Assembly: GCA_017547085.1 (NCBI GenBank) | Contig: JAFYQM010000010.1 | Location: forward strand, 1-46,839 | Origin: Oscillibacter sp. | Lineage (GTDB): Bacteria > Bacillota > Clostridia > Oscillospirales > Oscillospiraceae | DNA: 46,839 bases | Direction of reading: 5' to 3' | Part shown: positions 7,416 through 13,676 of the stretch, piece after piece | Position numbering within the stretch: the stretch's first letter is position 1 | Layout: each line of letters starts with the position of its first letter | Made by a program: the position numbers and the translations under genes | Notes under the pieces: generated by a model | Seen by the model: only the letters and a program-made list of their open reading frames with translations | What the model was told of the DNA's origin: nothing | The model's database searches: none

Positions 7416-8640
7416 GAATGGCACCTCCCAGAGATTGATAGACTTCAAAGAAGTCGGGGTAGGATTTGCTGACAGCCTGCGCACCCAAAATGGTAATAGG
7501 TCCGCTGCAGGCTGTGGCGGCAATGGCAGCCGCCATCACGATGCGGTGGTCATTAGCTCCGTCCACTGTGCCGCCTGCAAGGGCAGGCGCACCATGAACG
7601 GTGAGAAAATCGGCGCCCTCCTCGGATCGTCCGCCGAGAGCTGTGAGCAGCTGATGCACCGTGGCGAGCCGATCGCTCTCTTTCATGCGCAGCCGGGCGG
7701 CGTTTACGAAGCGGGTGGTTCCGCTGCGAACGGCAGCCATGACGGCCAGCGGCGGCAGCAGATCGGGACAGCCGGAAACATCAATTTCCGTGTCGCCGGG
7801 ACGGGCCAACTTCCAGTACAGCTCGGAGATGACCATGTCTCCCTGCGCGGAGCGGGGATTGAGCCCGTTTAACTGCACCTGATTATCCAAAAAATTGGCG
7901 GCATACCAGAAACCGGCCTGAGACCAGTCGGCCTCCACGCTTGCCTCAAAGGCGGCGTAGGGAGAGGGCTTTACATGGAAACTGCGGCCATCTGCCGAAG
8001 TCGTGACCGAAATGCCGGCGGTTTTCATGGCATCGATGGTCATACGGATATAATCGGCAGATTCCAGCGCTGTGGTACTGATGATGGTACTGGGTTCATC
8101 CAGCAGCGACAGCGCAAACAGCAGGCCGGTGAAGAACTGGCTGGATACATTGCCGGGCAGGCGGTATTCGCCTGCGGTCAGCCGTCCCTGAACGGTCAGC
8201 GTGCCGTTTTCCAGATGGTAAGAGATACCATTTTCGCGGAAGAGGTCGAAATACGGCTGCTGGGGGCGTTCCATCAGGCGACCCTGTCCGGTGAAGACCC
8301 CGCCGCCTGCCACTGCCAGCGCAATGGGGATCAGAAAACGGAGGGTGGAGCCGGATTCGCCGCAATCAAAGTGGGGAAGCTGCGCGGCATCAAAACGCTG
8401 CGGAACGGAATGTCCCAGACCGTGGATGCGGAGGGCGCGGTGATCTGTCTGCTCCACGCCCGCACCCATGGCTGCCATACAGCGGAGCGTGGCCTCGATG
8501 TCTTTAGAGGTGGATACATTGTGAATGGTACTGACGCCGCCGCTGAGTGCTGCCGCGATGATCAGGCGGTGTGCCATGGATTTGCTGGCGGGCGGGGTCA
8601 CGGTGCCGGAGAGGCGGCAGGGATCGATCCGGATATCCAT
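7405..8640 (-). CDS. aroA: 3-phosphoshikimate 1-carboxyvinyltransferase (EPSP synthase)
   Basis: The 411-aa enzyme condenses shikimate-3-phosphate with PEP (shikimate step 6). Signatures are TPPASKSMAHR with the PEP-binding lysine, DCGESGSTLRFL, QGRLMERP, LPGNVSSQFFTGLL, RLRMKESDRL, GANDHRIVMAAA and SKSYPDFF. In the loop that contacts PEP and glyphosate, Gly of the E. coli NAGTAMR loop is kept, while neighbouring positions read ESGSTLRF, a variant I associate with clostridial enzymes. It is slightly shorter than the E. coli protein (427 aa). It starts 1 nt after the aroB stop and uses a GGGAGG inside the aroB end as its ribosome binding site. Confidence 0.96.
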   Translation of the reverse strand: MDIRIDPCRLSGTVTPPASKSMAHRLIIAAALSGGVSTIHNVSTSKDIEATLRCMAAMGAGVEQTDHRALRIHGLGHSVPQRFDAAQLPHFDCGESGSTLRFLIPIALAVAGGGVFTGQGRLMERPQQPYFDLFRENGISYHLENGTLTVQGRLTAGEYRLPGNVSSQFFTGLLFALSLLDEPSTIISTTALESADYIRMTIDAMKTAGISVTTSADGRSFHVKPSPYAAFEASVEADWSQAGFWYAANFLDNQVQLNGLNPRSAQGDMVISELYWKLARPGDTEIDVSGCPDLLPPLAVMAAVRSGTTRFVNAARLRMKESDRLATVHQLLTALGGRSEEGADFLTVHGAPALAGGTVDGANDHRIVMAAAIAATACSGPITILGAQAVSKSYPDFFEVYQSLGGAIHVL

Positions 8641-8641
8641 G

Positions 8642-9712
8642 TCAGACCTCCCATCCTGCCGCGATGACCTGTGTCAGGTCAGAAACAGGGATTCTCTTTA
8701 ATTCGCAAACGCCGATTTTGCGGGGGATAACGATGGTGATGTCATCACCCGTGCGTTTTTTGTCAGCAGAGGCTGCCCGTGCCAGTTCTGCCGCGGTGTA
8801 TTCTGTGGAGATGGGGAGACCATTCTTGACAAGGCACGCGCAAATGCGTGCGGCGATGGGTTCTTCCGTCCACTCCAGTCGCTCGGCAGAGCGTGCCATC
8901 ATGGCAAGGCCTACCGCCACGGCGTGGCCGTGGGGGATTGTGTAATTGCTGCATTTTTCAATGGCGTGGCCAATGGTATGGCCCAGATTCAGCAGGCGGC
9001 GTTCATTCTGCTCTTTTTCGTCCCGCTCCACCACACCGGCCTTGTAGGCTACGCAGCGGGCGATCACTTCTGCGGGATCGGCGGTCAGGGTGCCGTCCTT
9101 AAAGAGGGAAAACAGCGCTTCGTCGCAGAGAACGCCGGTTTTGATGGCCTCGGCTGCGCCGTCTGCAAAGACGGAAGCAGGCAGCGTGGTGAGACAGTCG
9201 GTGTCGCACAGTACGGCGCTGGGCTGCAGAAAGGCGCCTGCCAGATTTTTGCCTGCGTGCAGGTCAATGGCGGTTTTACCGCCCACGGAGGAATCCACGG
9301 CAGCCAGCAGCGTGGTGGGCAGCTGCACATAGCGGATGCCCCGCAGATACAGCGCGGCTGCCAGTCCTGCCATGTCGCCGGTCACGCCGCCGCCCAGCGC
9401 CACAAGGCAGTCTGTGCGGGTCAGCCGCTCCTCGGCCAGAAATTCCAGAATGGCGGCAAGGGTATCAAAATTCTTATGGGACTCGCCTGCGGGAAACACA
9501 TAGGAACTGACAGCAAACCCCGCATTCTGCAAACTGGCGGACACCGTGCCGAGATACAACGGCGCCACGGTGCTGTCCGTGATCACAGCGACATGGCAAG
9601 GGGCCATCAACTGGCGCAGCTGCGCGCCGCAGGTGCGGAGTAGACCGCTGCCGATGGAAACCGTGTAGGCAGGCGAGGTATGAACTTCTATGGTTTGAAT
9701 GGAGTTTGACAT
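8642..9712 (-). CDS. aroB: 3-dehydroquinate synthase
   Basis: The 356-aa NAD+- and metal-dependent enzyme cyclises DAHP to 3-dehydroquinate (shikimate step 2). Motifs are PAGESHKNFDTL, LVALGGGVTGDMAGLAAA, QLPTTLLAAVDSSVGGKT with the NAD/substrate region, EAIKTGVL, and the metal ligands in NLGHTIGHAIE and HGHAVAVGL. ATG 9712 has AAGGAG 7 nt upstream. The frame runs open for a further 109 codons into the repeat block, but that extension encodes only repeat-derived sequence and is not part of the gene. It is followed by aroA after 1 nt. Confidence 0.96.
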   Translation of the reverse strand: MSNSIQTIEVHTSPAYTVSIGSGLLRTCGAQLRQLMAPCHVAVITDSTVAPLYLGTVSASLQNAGFAVSSYVFPAGESHKNFDTLAAILEFLAEERLTRTDCLVALGGGVTGDMAGLAAALYLRGIRYVQLPTTLLAAVDSSVGGKTAIDLHAGKNLAGAFLQPSAVLCDTDCLTTLPASVFADGAAEAIKTGVLCDEALFSLFKDGTLTADPAEVIARCVAYKAGVVERDEKEQNERRLLNLGHTIGHAIEKCSNYTIPHGHAVAVGLAMMARSAERLEWTEEPIAARICACLVKNGLPISTEYTAAELARAASADKKRTGDDITIVIPRKIGVCELKRIPVSDLTQVIAAGWEV

Positions 9713-9745
9713 AGGAGAACTCCTTTTTGTGGTGTATGAAAAAAG

Positions 9746-10243
9746 GTAGCCGTTTTCAGTGAAGCTAAAAACAGAGGTGCGAGTTTGTTGACGCATTCCA
9801 AGATCCGACGCAAACCAGCGGAGCGTTTGCGGAGGAAAAGGAGAAACGAAGGAGCGGAGTGGCGTTTTCAGCGCAGCTGGAAACAGAACGGTGCGAGTTT
9901 GTTGACGTATTCCAAAATCCGACGCAAACCAACGAAGTGTTTGCGGAGGAAAAGGAGAAACGAAGGAGCGGAGTGGCGTTTTCCGCGCAGCTAAAAACAG
10001 AGGTGCGAGTTTGTTGACGCATTCCAAGATCCGACGCAAACCAGCGGAGCGTTTGCGGAGGAAAAGGAGAAACGAAGGAGCGGAGTGGCGTTTTCCGCGC
10101 AGCTAAAAACAGAACGGTGCGAGTTTGTTCACGTATTCCAAAATCCGACGCAAACCAACGAAGTGTTTGCGGAGGAAAAGGAGAAACGAAGGAGCGGAGT
10201 GGCGTTTTCAGCGCAGCTGGAAACAGAACGGTGCGAGTTTGTT
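9746..10243 (-). repeat. Four tandem 112-114-bp hairpin-forming repeats between tyrA and aroB
   Basis: Copies begin at 9777, 9891, 10003 and 10117 (keyed on GTGCGAGTTTGTT), with a truncated start at 10231 and a degenerate piece from 9746. Units alternate A-B-A-B, so the higher-order period is 226 bp. Each unit holds a hairpin with arms CGCAAAC/GTTTGCG (9809-9831, 9923-9945, 10035-10057, 10149-10171). Type A has an inner GC-GGA-GC stem-loop and type B has AC-GAA-GT, a compensatory G-C to A-T change. A second inverted repeat, GTTTTCAGC/GCTGGAAAC, closes some units. The block occupies the only long gap in the operon. Frames through it are open, but I see no gene. Confidence 0.92.
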
Positions 10244-10248
10244 TCGAC

Positions 10249-11085
10249 TTAGTTGCCGCCCGCAGCAGCCTTCTTTTCCCGCCCGTCCTTCAACAGTGCG
10301 CGGAGGGCATCCGCGTCCTGTGCCTTCAAGGCATCGGCGTATTCCGTCAGATGAGCGATGAGTACATCCAGTTCGCGGGTCAGGTAGTCCGCATCGGCAA
10401 GAAACAGTTCTGTCCACATGTCCTCGTCCAGCCGGGCCACGCGGGTCATGTCCCGAAAGCTGCCGGCGGAAAAACCACGGCGGCGCTGAGCCTCGGGGGA
10501 TTTCACATAGGCGCTGGAGGTGATGTGCGCCAGCTGTGAGGTAAAGGCGATGATGCGGTCATGTTCCTCCGGATCGGAGAAGGTGAGCCCCGCAAAGCCG
10601 ATGTCTAAGAAGAAGTGCTTCAGTGTATCCAGCAGCTGCATGTCCGTCCGCTTGTCCGGTGTCAGGATCATGGAGGCTCCTGCATACAGGTCATCTGTGG
10701 CGGAGGTAAATCCGCCGCGCTCTCGGCCGGCCATGGGATGGCCGCCGATGTAGGCAAAGCCGCAGCGTTCCGCAATGGGAGTGATCCCGTTGACGACCGT
10801 GCGTTTTACACCGCACAGGTCCACCACGATGGCGGAAGGGGAAATGCCGTCTGCGTGGGAAGCAACCCATGCAACCGCTGCGGCAGGCCGGATCGCGATC
10901 AGGATCAGATCGCACTGCGTGAGATTTTCATCTGTCAGCGGTGCGTCAATGGCACCGCACATGCGGGCCATCATCATGGTCTCCGCATCCAGATCGCTGC
11001 CCCAGACGGTGTGAGCGGTGCGGTGCTTGATGCTCTTGGCCATGGACCCGCCGATCAGGCCCAGCCCTACAATACCGACATTCAT
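10249..11085 (-). CDS. tyrA: Prephenate dehydrogenase
   Basis: The 278-aa NAD(P)-dependent enzyme oxidatively decarboxylates prephenate (or arogenate) towards tyrosine. The N-terminal Rossmann motif is VGIVGLGLIGGSMAKS. IGGHPMAGRERGGF and SQLAHITSSA match the catalytic and helical dimerisation parts of the TyrA family. No C-terminal ACT domain is present, so Tyr feedback through ACT is not expected, and control may fall to the attenuator upstream. Prephenate versus arogenate preference cannot be told. ATG 11085 has GGAGG 8 nt upstream and lies 3 nt after aroF. About 536 nt of repeats separate it from aroB. Confidence 0.94.
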   Translation of the reverse strand: MNVGIVGLGLIGGSMAKSIKHRTAHTVWGSDLDAETMMMARMCGAIDAPLTDENLTQCDLILIAIRPAAAVAWVASHADGISPSAIVVDLCGVKRTVVNGITPIAERCGFAYIGGHPMAGRERGGFTSATDDLYAGASMILTPDKRTDMQLLDTLKHFFLDIGFAGLTFSDPEEHDRIIAFTSQLAHITSSAYVKSPEAQRRRGFSAGSFRDMTRVARLDEDMWTELFLADADYLTRELDVLIAHLTEYADALKAQDADALRALLKDGREKKAAAGGN

Positions 11086-11088
11086 AAA

Positions 11089-12102
11089 TCAATCCTCCAG
11101 AGATTTGAGGCTTTGGTGAAGCGCCAGCAGCTTCTTGGCCAGCGGGTCAAAGACCTCAGGCTTCAAGGACTGAGAACCGTCACACAGAGCGTGGGCGGGA
11201 TCGTTGTGCACTTCGATCTGCAGGCCGTCGGCACCGATAGCCACTGCACCCATGGACAGGGGATCTACCATCCAGCTCTTGCCGGTGGCGTGGCTGGGGT
11301 CGATGATAATGGGCAGATGGGTCAGTTTCTTCATCATGGGAATGGCGGCCAGATCCAGCGTGTTGCGGGTCTGAGTCTCGAAGGTGCGGATGCCGCGTTC
11401 GCAGAGGATCACGTTCTCGTTGCCGCCGGCCATGACATACTCGGCGCTCATCAGCCATTCTTCGTAGGTGGCGGACATGCCGCGCTTGATCATCACAGGC
11501 TTGTCCTGATGACCTACCGCCTTCAGCAGATCAAAATTCTGCATGTTGCGGGCGCCGATCTGAATCACGTCCACATCCTTGAACAAGGGGAGCTGGCTCA
11601 GATCCATCAGTTCGGTAACGATGGGCAGGCCGGTTTCCTGTCGGGCGACCTTCAGGTATTCCAGACCCAGCTCGCCCAGACCCTGGAAGGAGTAGGGGGA
11701 GGTGCGGGGCTTGAAAGCGCCGCCGCGCAGCATGGTGGCGCCGCTGGCTTTCACGGCCTTGGCTATGGCCACGACCTGTTCCTCGGATTCCACGGAGCAG
11801 GGGCCTGCCATGATGGTCAGGTTGCCGCCGCCAATCTGGGTGTTGCCCACGGAAATGACGGTGTCCTCGGGGTGGAACTTGCGGTTGGCGTTTTTATAAG
11901 GCTCCTGTACCCGCTTGACATTTTCTACAATGTCCAATGCGGCGATCAGGTCCATGTCCAGTTTGGAGGTGTCGCCCACCAGACCGAGAATGGTGTGGGC
12001 CTCGCCGATGCTGGTATGGATGATGATGCCCTTTTCCTGCAGCCAGGAGATCAGGCTTTCCAGTTGGTCACGGTTGGGATTGTGTTTCAAGACGACGATC
12101 AT
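11089..12102 (-). CDS. aroF: 3-deoxy-7-phosphoheptulonate (DAHP) synthase, type I-beta with N-terminal regulatory domain
   Basis: The 337-aa first enzyme of the shikimate pathway condenses PEP and erythrose-4-phosphate. Residues 1-70 form the small ferredoxin-like domain found in Thermotoga/Bacillus-type enzymes (MIVVLKHNPNRDQLESLI). The barrel follows, with MAGPCSVES, RGGAFKPRTSPYSFQG, the QIGARNMQNFDLL segment, IKRGMSATYEEWL, ILCERGIRTFE and DPSHATGKS. ATG 12102 was chosen over a codon 30 nt upstream because GAGGAGG precedes it by about 9 nt. It is the first structural gene of the operon and sits directly behind the Tyr/Phe leader-peptide attenuator, so transcription is probably governed by charged tRNA-Tyr/Phe levels. 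Confidence 0.95.
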   Translation of the reverse strand: MIVVLKHNPNRDQLESLISWLQEKGIIIHTSIGEAHTILGLVGDTSKLDMDLIAALDIVENVKRVQEPYKNANRKFHPEDTVISVGNTQIGGGNLTIMAGPCSVESEEQVVAIAKAVKASGATMLRGGAFKPRTSPYSFQGLGELGLEYLKVARQETGLPIVTELMDLSQLPLFKDVDVIQIGARNMQNFDLLKAVGHQDKPVMIKRGMSATYEEWLMSAEYVMAGGNENVILCERGIRTFETQTRNTLDLAAIPMMKKLTHLPIIIDPSHATGKSWMVDPLSMGAVAIGADGLQIEVHNDPAHALCDGSQSLKPEVFDPLAKKLLALHQSLKSLED

Positions 12103-12134
12103 AATCAAATTCCTCCTCAATGTTCGGATCATAG

Positions 12135-12167
12135 AAAAAACCCGCAGCCGGTTTGGCTGCGGGTTTT
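12135..12167 (-). terminator. Attenuator terminator in front of aroF
   Basis: Read on the minus strand, a 13-bp perfect stem (12155-12167 with 12137-12149) has the loop AAACC and runs into six T residues (12140-12135). It lies between the leader-peptide stop (12208) and the aroF start (12102). Transcription would therefore end here unless antitermination occurs. Confidence 0.88.
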
Positions 12168-12221
12168 CATGTACAGACGGATGATAAACCGACCTTACAC
12201 GCCCTGATTACGCCAAACCAG
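12148..12221 (-). promoter_or_regulatory. Candidate antiterminator pairing overlapping the leader stop codon
   Basis: On the minus strand CTGGTTTGGC (12221-12212) can pair with GCCAAACCGG (12157-12148): nine Watson-Crick pairs and one U-G. The upstream partner covers the last leader codons and stop, and would be masked by a ribosome that finishes translation. The downstream partner is the top of the terminator stem and its loop. The lower 10 bp of the terminator are not invaded, so full mutual exclusion is not proven. A separate small inverted repeat, TTACCT/AGGTAA (12230-12248), lies within the leader coding region. Confidence 0.6.
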
Positions 12222-12291
12222 AATAAGCCTTACCTGCAAAGTAGGTAAAGCTAAAGTAACGGTATGCAGCGTAACGGACAGAATTGGTCAT
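12208..12291 (-). CDS. Tyr/Phe-rich leader peptide of the aromatic amino acid operon
   Basis: This is a 27-codon ORF with ATG at 12291, AAAGGGA about 7 nt upstream, and a TAA stop at 12208. It contains five Tyr and three Phe codons, most of them in the run RYFSFTYF. That is far above chance and is the hallmark of a ribosome-mediated attenuation leader. A ribosome stalling at Tyr or Phe codons would leave the stop-codon region free to form the antiterminator, while one reaching the stop would mask it and allow termination. The peptide itself probably has no other function. Upstream in-frame codons exist but lack a ribosome binding site. Confidence 0.85.
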   Translation of the reverse strand: MTNSVRYAAYRYFSFTYFAGKAYSGLA

Positions 12292-12325
12292 AAATAAGTC
12301 CCTTTCGGTCTCTTTGATTACCTTA

Positions 12326-12354
12326 AGAATAGCACTTTGCATTGAAAAAGAAAA
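12326..12354 (-). promoter_or_regulatory. Likely promoter of the aromatic operon (extended -10)
   Basis: On the minus strand an extended -10 reads TGCTATTCT (12334-12326). A weak TTTTCT lies at the -35 position (12354-12349) with a 17-bp spacer. Transcription would start near 12319, about 28 nt before the leader-peptide ATG. Confidence 0.5.
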
Positions 12355-12519
12355 CTGTGAGAAATGACAAATGAGACGTCTGAAAGTGGTGGGATTTATG
12401 CAGAAGTGCAAAATGAAGGGAGTTGTGATTTCGGAAGAAAGCTTCGTTAAAAAGGATGGTTTGACTATTTTGATAAAAGAAGTTAATTTTTTAAAAAGAA
12501 GCTAATTTGTGTGCGGAGA

Positions 12520-12548
12520 TTGACTTTGTGGCAACAAGATCCTACAAT
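12520..12548 (+). promoter_or_regulatory. Sigma-A-type promoter of lrgA-lrgB
   Basis: TTGACT (12520-12525) and TACAAT (12543-12548) are separated by 17 bp. The start site would be near 12555, 26 nt before the lrgA start. The rest of the gap back to 12355 is A+T-rich, and I see nothing else in it. Confidence 0.75.
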
Positions 12549-12580
12549 AAAACCACTTCTGTGATAAAGGCGGCGATTTT

Positions 12581-12946
12581 TTGAAGATTCTTGTCCAAAT
12601 CGGTATGGTGTTTGGGCTTTACTGGCTCAGTCAGTGCATTGAGCAGATCCTGCCGTTTCCCTTTCCGGCCAGTGTGATCAGTTTGCTGCTGTTACTGGTG
12701 CTGCTGGTGCTCCGTGTGATCAAGCTGGAACAGGTGCGGGAGAAGGCGGATTTTATGCTGGGCAATCTGGCATTCTTTTTTATTCCCGTTTCCGTCAGCA
12801 TTATGAATTACATTGATGTGATTCGCGAAAATGCGGTGGCATTTCTGGTCATCTGCGTCGTTTCCACGGTGCTGACCTTTGGCGCGACTGCCTGGGCAGT
12901 GCAGCTGACTTGCCGGTTTCTGAACAAGCGGAAGGAGGGAAAATGA
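12581..12946 (+). CDS. lrgA: LrgA/CidA-family holin-like membrane protein
   Basis: The 121-aa protein has four predicted membrane helices, and its length is normal for the LrgA/CidA family. It begins QIGMVFGLYWLSQCIEQ, followed by the family-typical PFPASVISLLLLLVLL. LFFIPVSVSIMNYIDVI-like wording (FFIPVSVSIMNYIDVI) marks the third segment. These proteins work with LrgB; reported roles include control of murein hydrolase activity and, in some Firmicutes, pyruvate uptake. The start codon is TTG with AAAGGCGG about 8 nt upstream. The stop overlaps the lrgB start (ATGA), so the pair is translationally coupled. Confidence 0.9.
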   Translation: MKILVQIGMVFGLYWLSQCIEQILPFPFPASVISLLLLLVLLVLRVIKLEQVREKADFMLGNLAFFFIPVSVSIMNYIDVIRENAVAFLVICVVSTVLTFGATAWAVQLTCRFLNKRKEGK

Positions 12947-13635
12947 TGAGTGCGCTGGTTTCCACTCCGTATTTCGGCATTTTTCTGACGGTGTTTGCCT
13001 ATTGGGCCGGTGTAAAGGTCCAGAAAAGGACAGGCCTTGTGGTGTGTAACAACATGTTGGTTTCGATCTGTCTTATCATTGTGGTTCTGACAGTTTTCCA
13101 CATCCCCTATGAGTCCTACTACGCGGGCGGCAGTGTGATCAACATGTTCCTCGGCCCTGCCACGACCTGCATGGCGGTTTCGATTTATTCCAAGCTGGAA
13201 CAGCTGAAGAAGAACTGGCTGCCCGTGCTGGTGGGCTGCCTGACCGGTGCGGTGACCTCCATCGGCAGCATCCTGATCATGTGCCGTCTGTTTGGTCTGG
13301 ACAAGGCGACTACGGTCTCTCTTCTGCCAAAATCGGTCACCACCCCGATCGCCACGGCTGTCTGCGAGGGACAGGGGGGCATTGTGCCGATTACGGTGGC
13401 GGCGGTCATTGTCACGGGCATCGGTGGCAATCTGTTAGGGCCGTATCTGATCAAGCTGTTCCGGATCAAGGATCCGGTGGCGGCAGGCCTTGGCCTTGGT
13501 TCCGCCAGCCACGCCATCGGCACGGCCAAGGCGCTGGAGATCGGCGAGACGGAAGGCGCCATGAGCAGTCTGGCCATTGGTGTCTGCGGCATCATCACCG
13601 CATTGCTGGCTCTGTTTTTTGATGTTTTGCTGTAA
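12943..13635 (+). CDS. lrgB: LrgB-family membrane protein
   Basis: The 230-aa integral membrane protein is of normal length for LrgB/YohK. Signatures are TPYFGIFLTVFAYWAG, FLGPATTCMAVSIYSKLEQLKKNW, LLPKSVTTPIATAVCE and a C-terminal LGSASHAIGTAKALEIGE. It acts with LrgA in the inner membrane. Known proposals for the pair are lysis control and small-organic-acid transport; the sequence does not decide between them. ATG 12943 overlaps lrgA by 4 nt and has GGAGGG just upstream. An alternative ATG lies 3 nt later. A strong terminator follows. Confidence 0.92.
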   Translation: MMSALVSTPYFGIFLTVFAYWAGVKVQKRTGLVVCNNMLVSICLIIVVLTVFHIPYESYYAGGSVINMFLGPATTCMAVSIYSKLEQLKKNWLPVLVGCLTGAVTSIGSILIMCRLFGLDKATTVSLLPKSVTTPIATAVCEGQGGIVPITVAAVIVTGIGGNLLGPYLIKLFRIKDPVAAGLGLGSASHAIGTAKALEIGETEGAMSSLAIGVCGIITALLALFFDVLL

Positions 13636-13637
13636 AA

Positions 13638-13670
13638 AAAGAACTGCCGTTTCAAACGGCAGTTCTTTTT
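13638..13670. terminator. Bidirectional terminator between lrgB and glutamine synthetase
   Basis: The perfect stem GAACTGCCGTT/AACGGCAGTTC (13641-13665) with loop TCA is flanked by an A-run on the left and a T-run on the right. It can therefore end lrgB on the plus strand and the convergent glutamine synthetase gene on the minus strand. Confidence 0.88.
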
Positions 13671-13676
13671 GTTTGC

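Noticed and set aside
7405-8640. Natural glyphosate tolerance of AroA from its GESGSTLRF loop.
   Set aside because: The key glycine is conserved, and I recall the variant as common in clostridial enzymes, so sequence alone does not support a tolerance claim.
9746-10243. Possible CRISPR array or a coding extension of aroB.
   Set aside because: Units abut with no unique spacers, and the period of 112-114 bp is unlike CRISPR. Open frames through it just translate the repeat, and aroB has a clear start and ribosome binding site at 9712.
12581-13635. Assigning LrgA/LrgB as a pyruvate carrier because CstA paralogues are in the window.
   Set aside because: LrgAB-type proteins have reported roles in both lysis control and pyruvate uptake, and nothing in this sequence decides between them.
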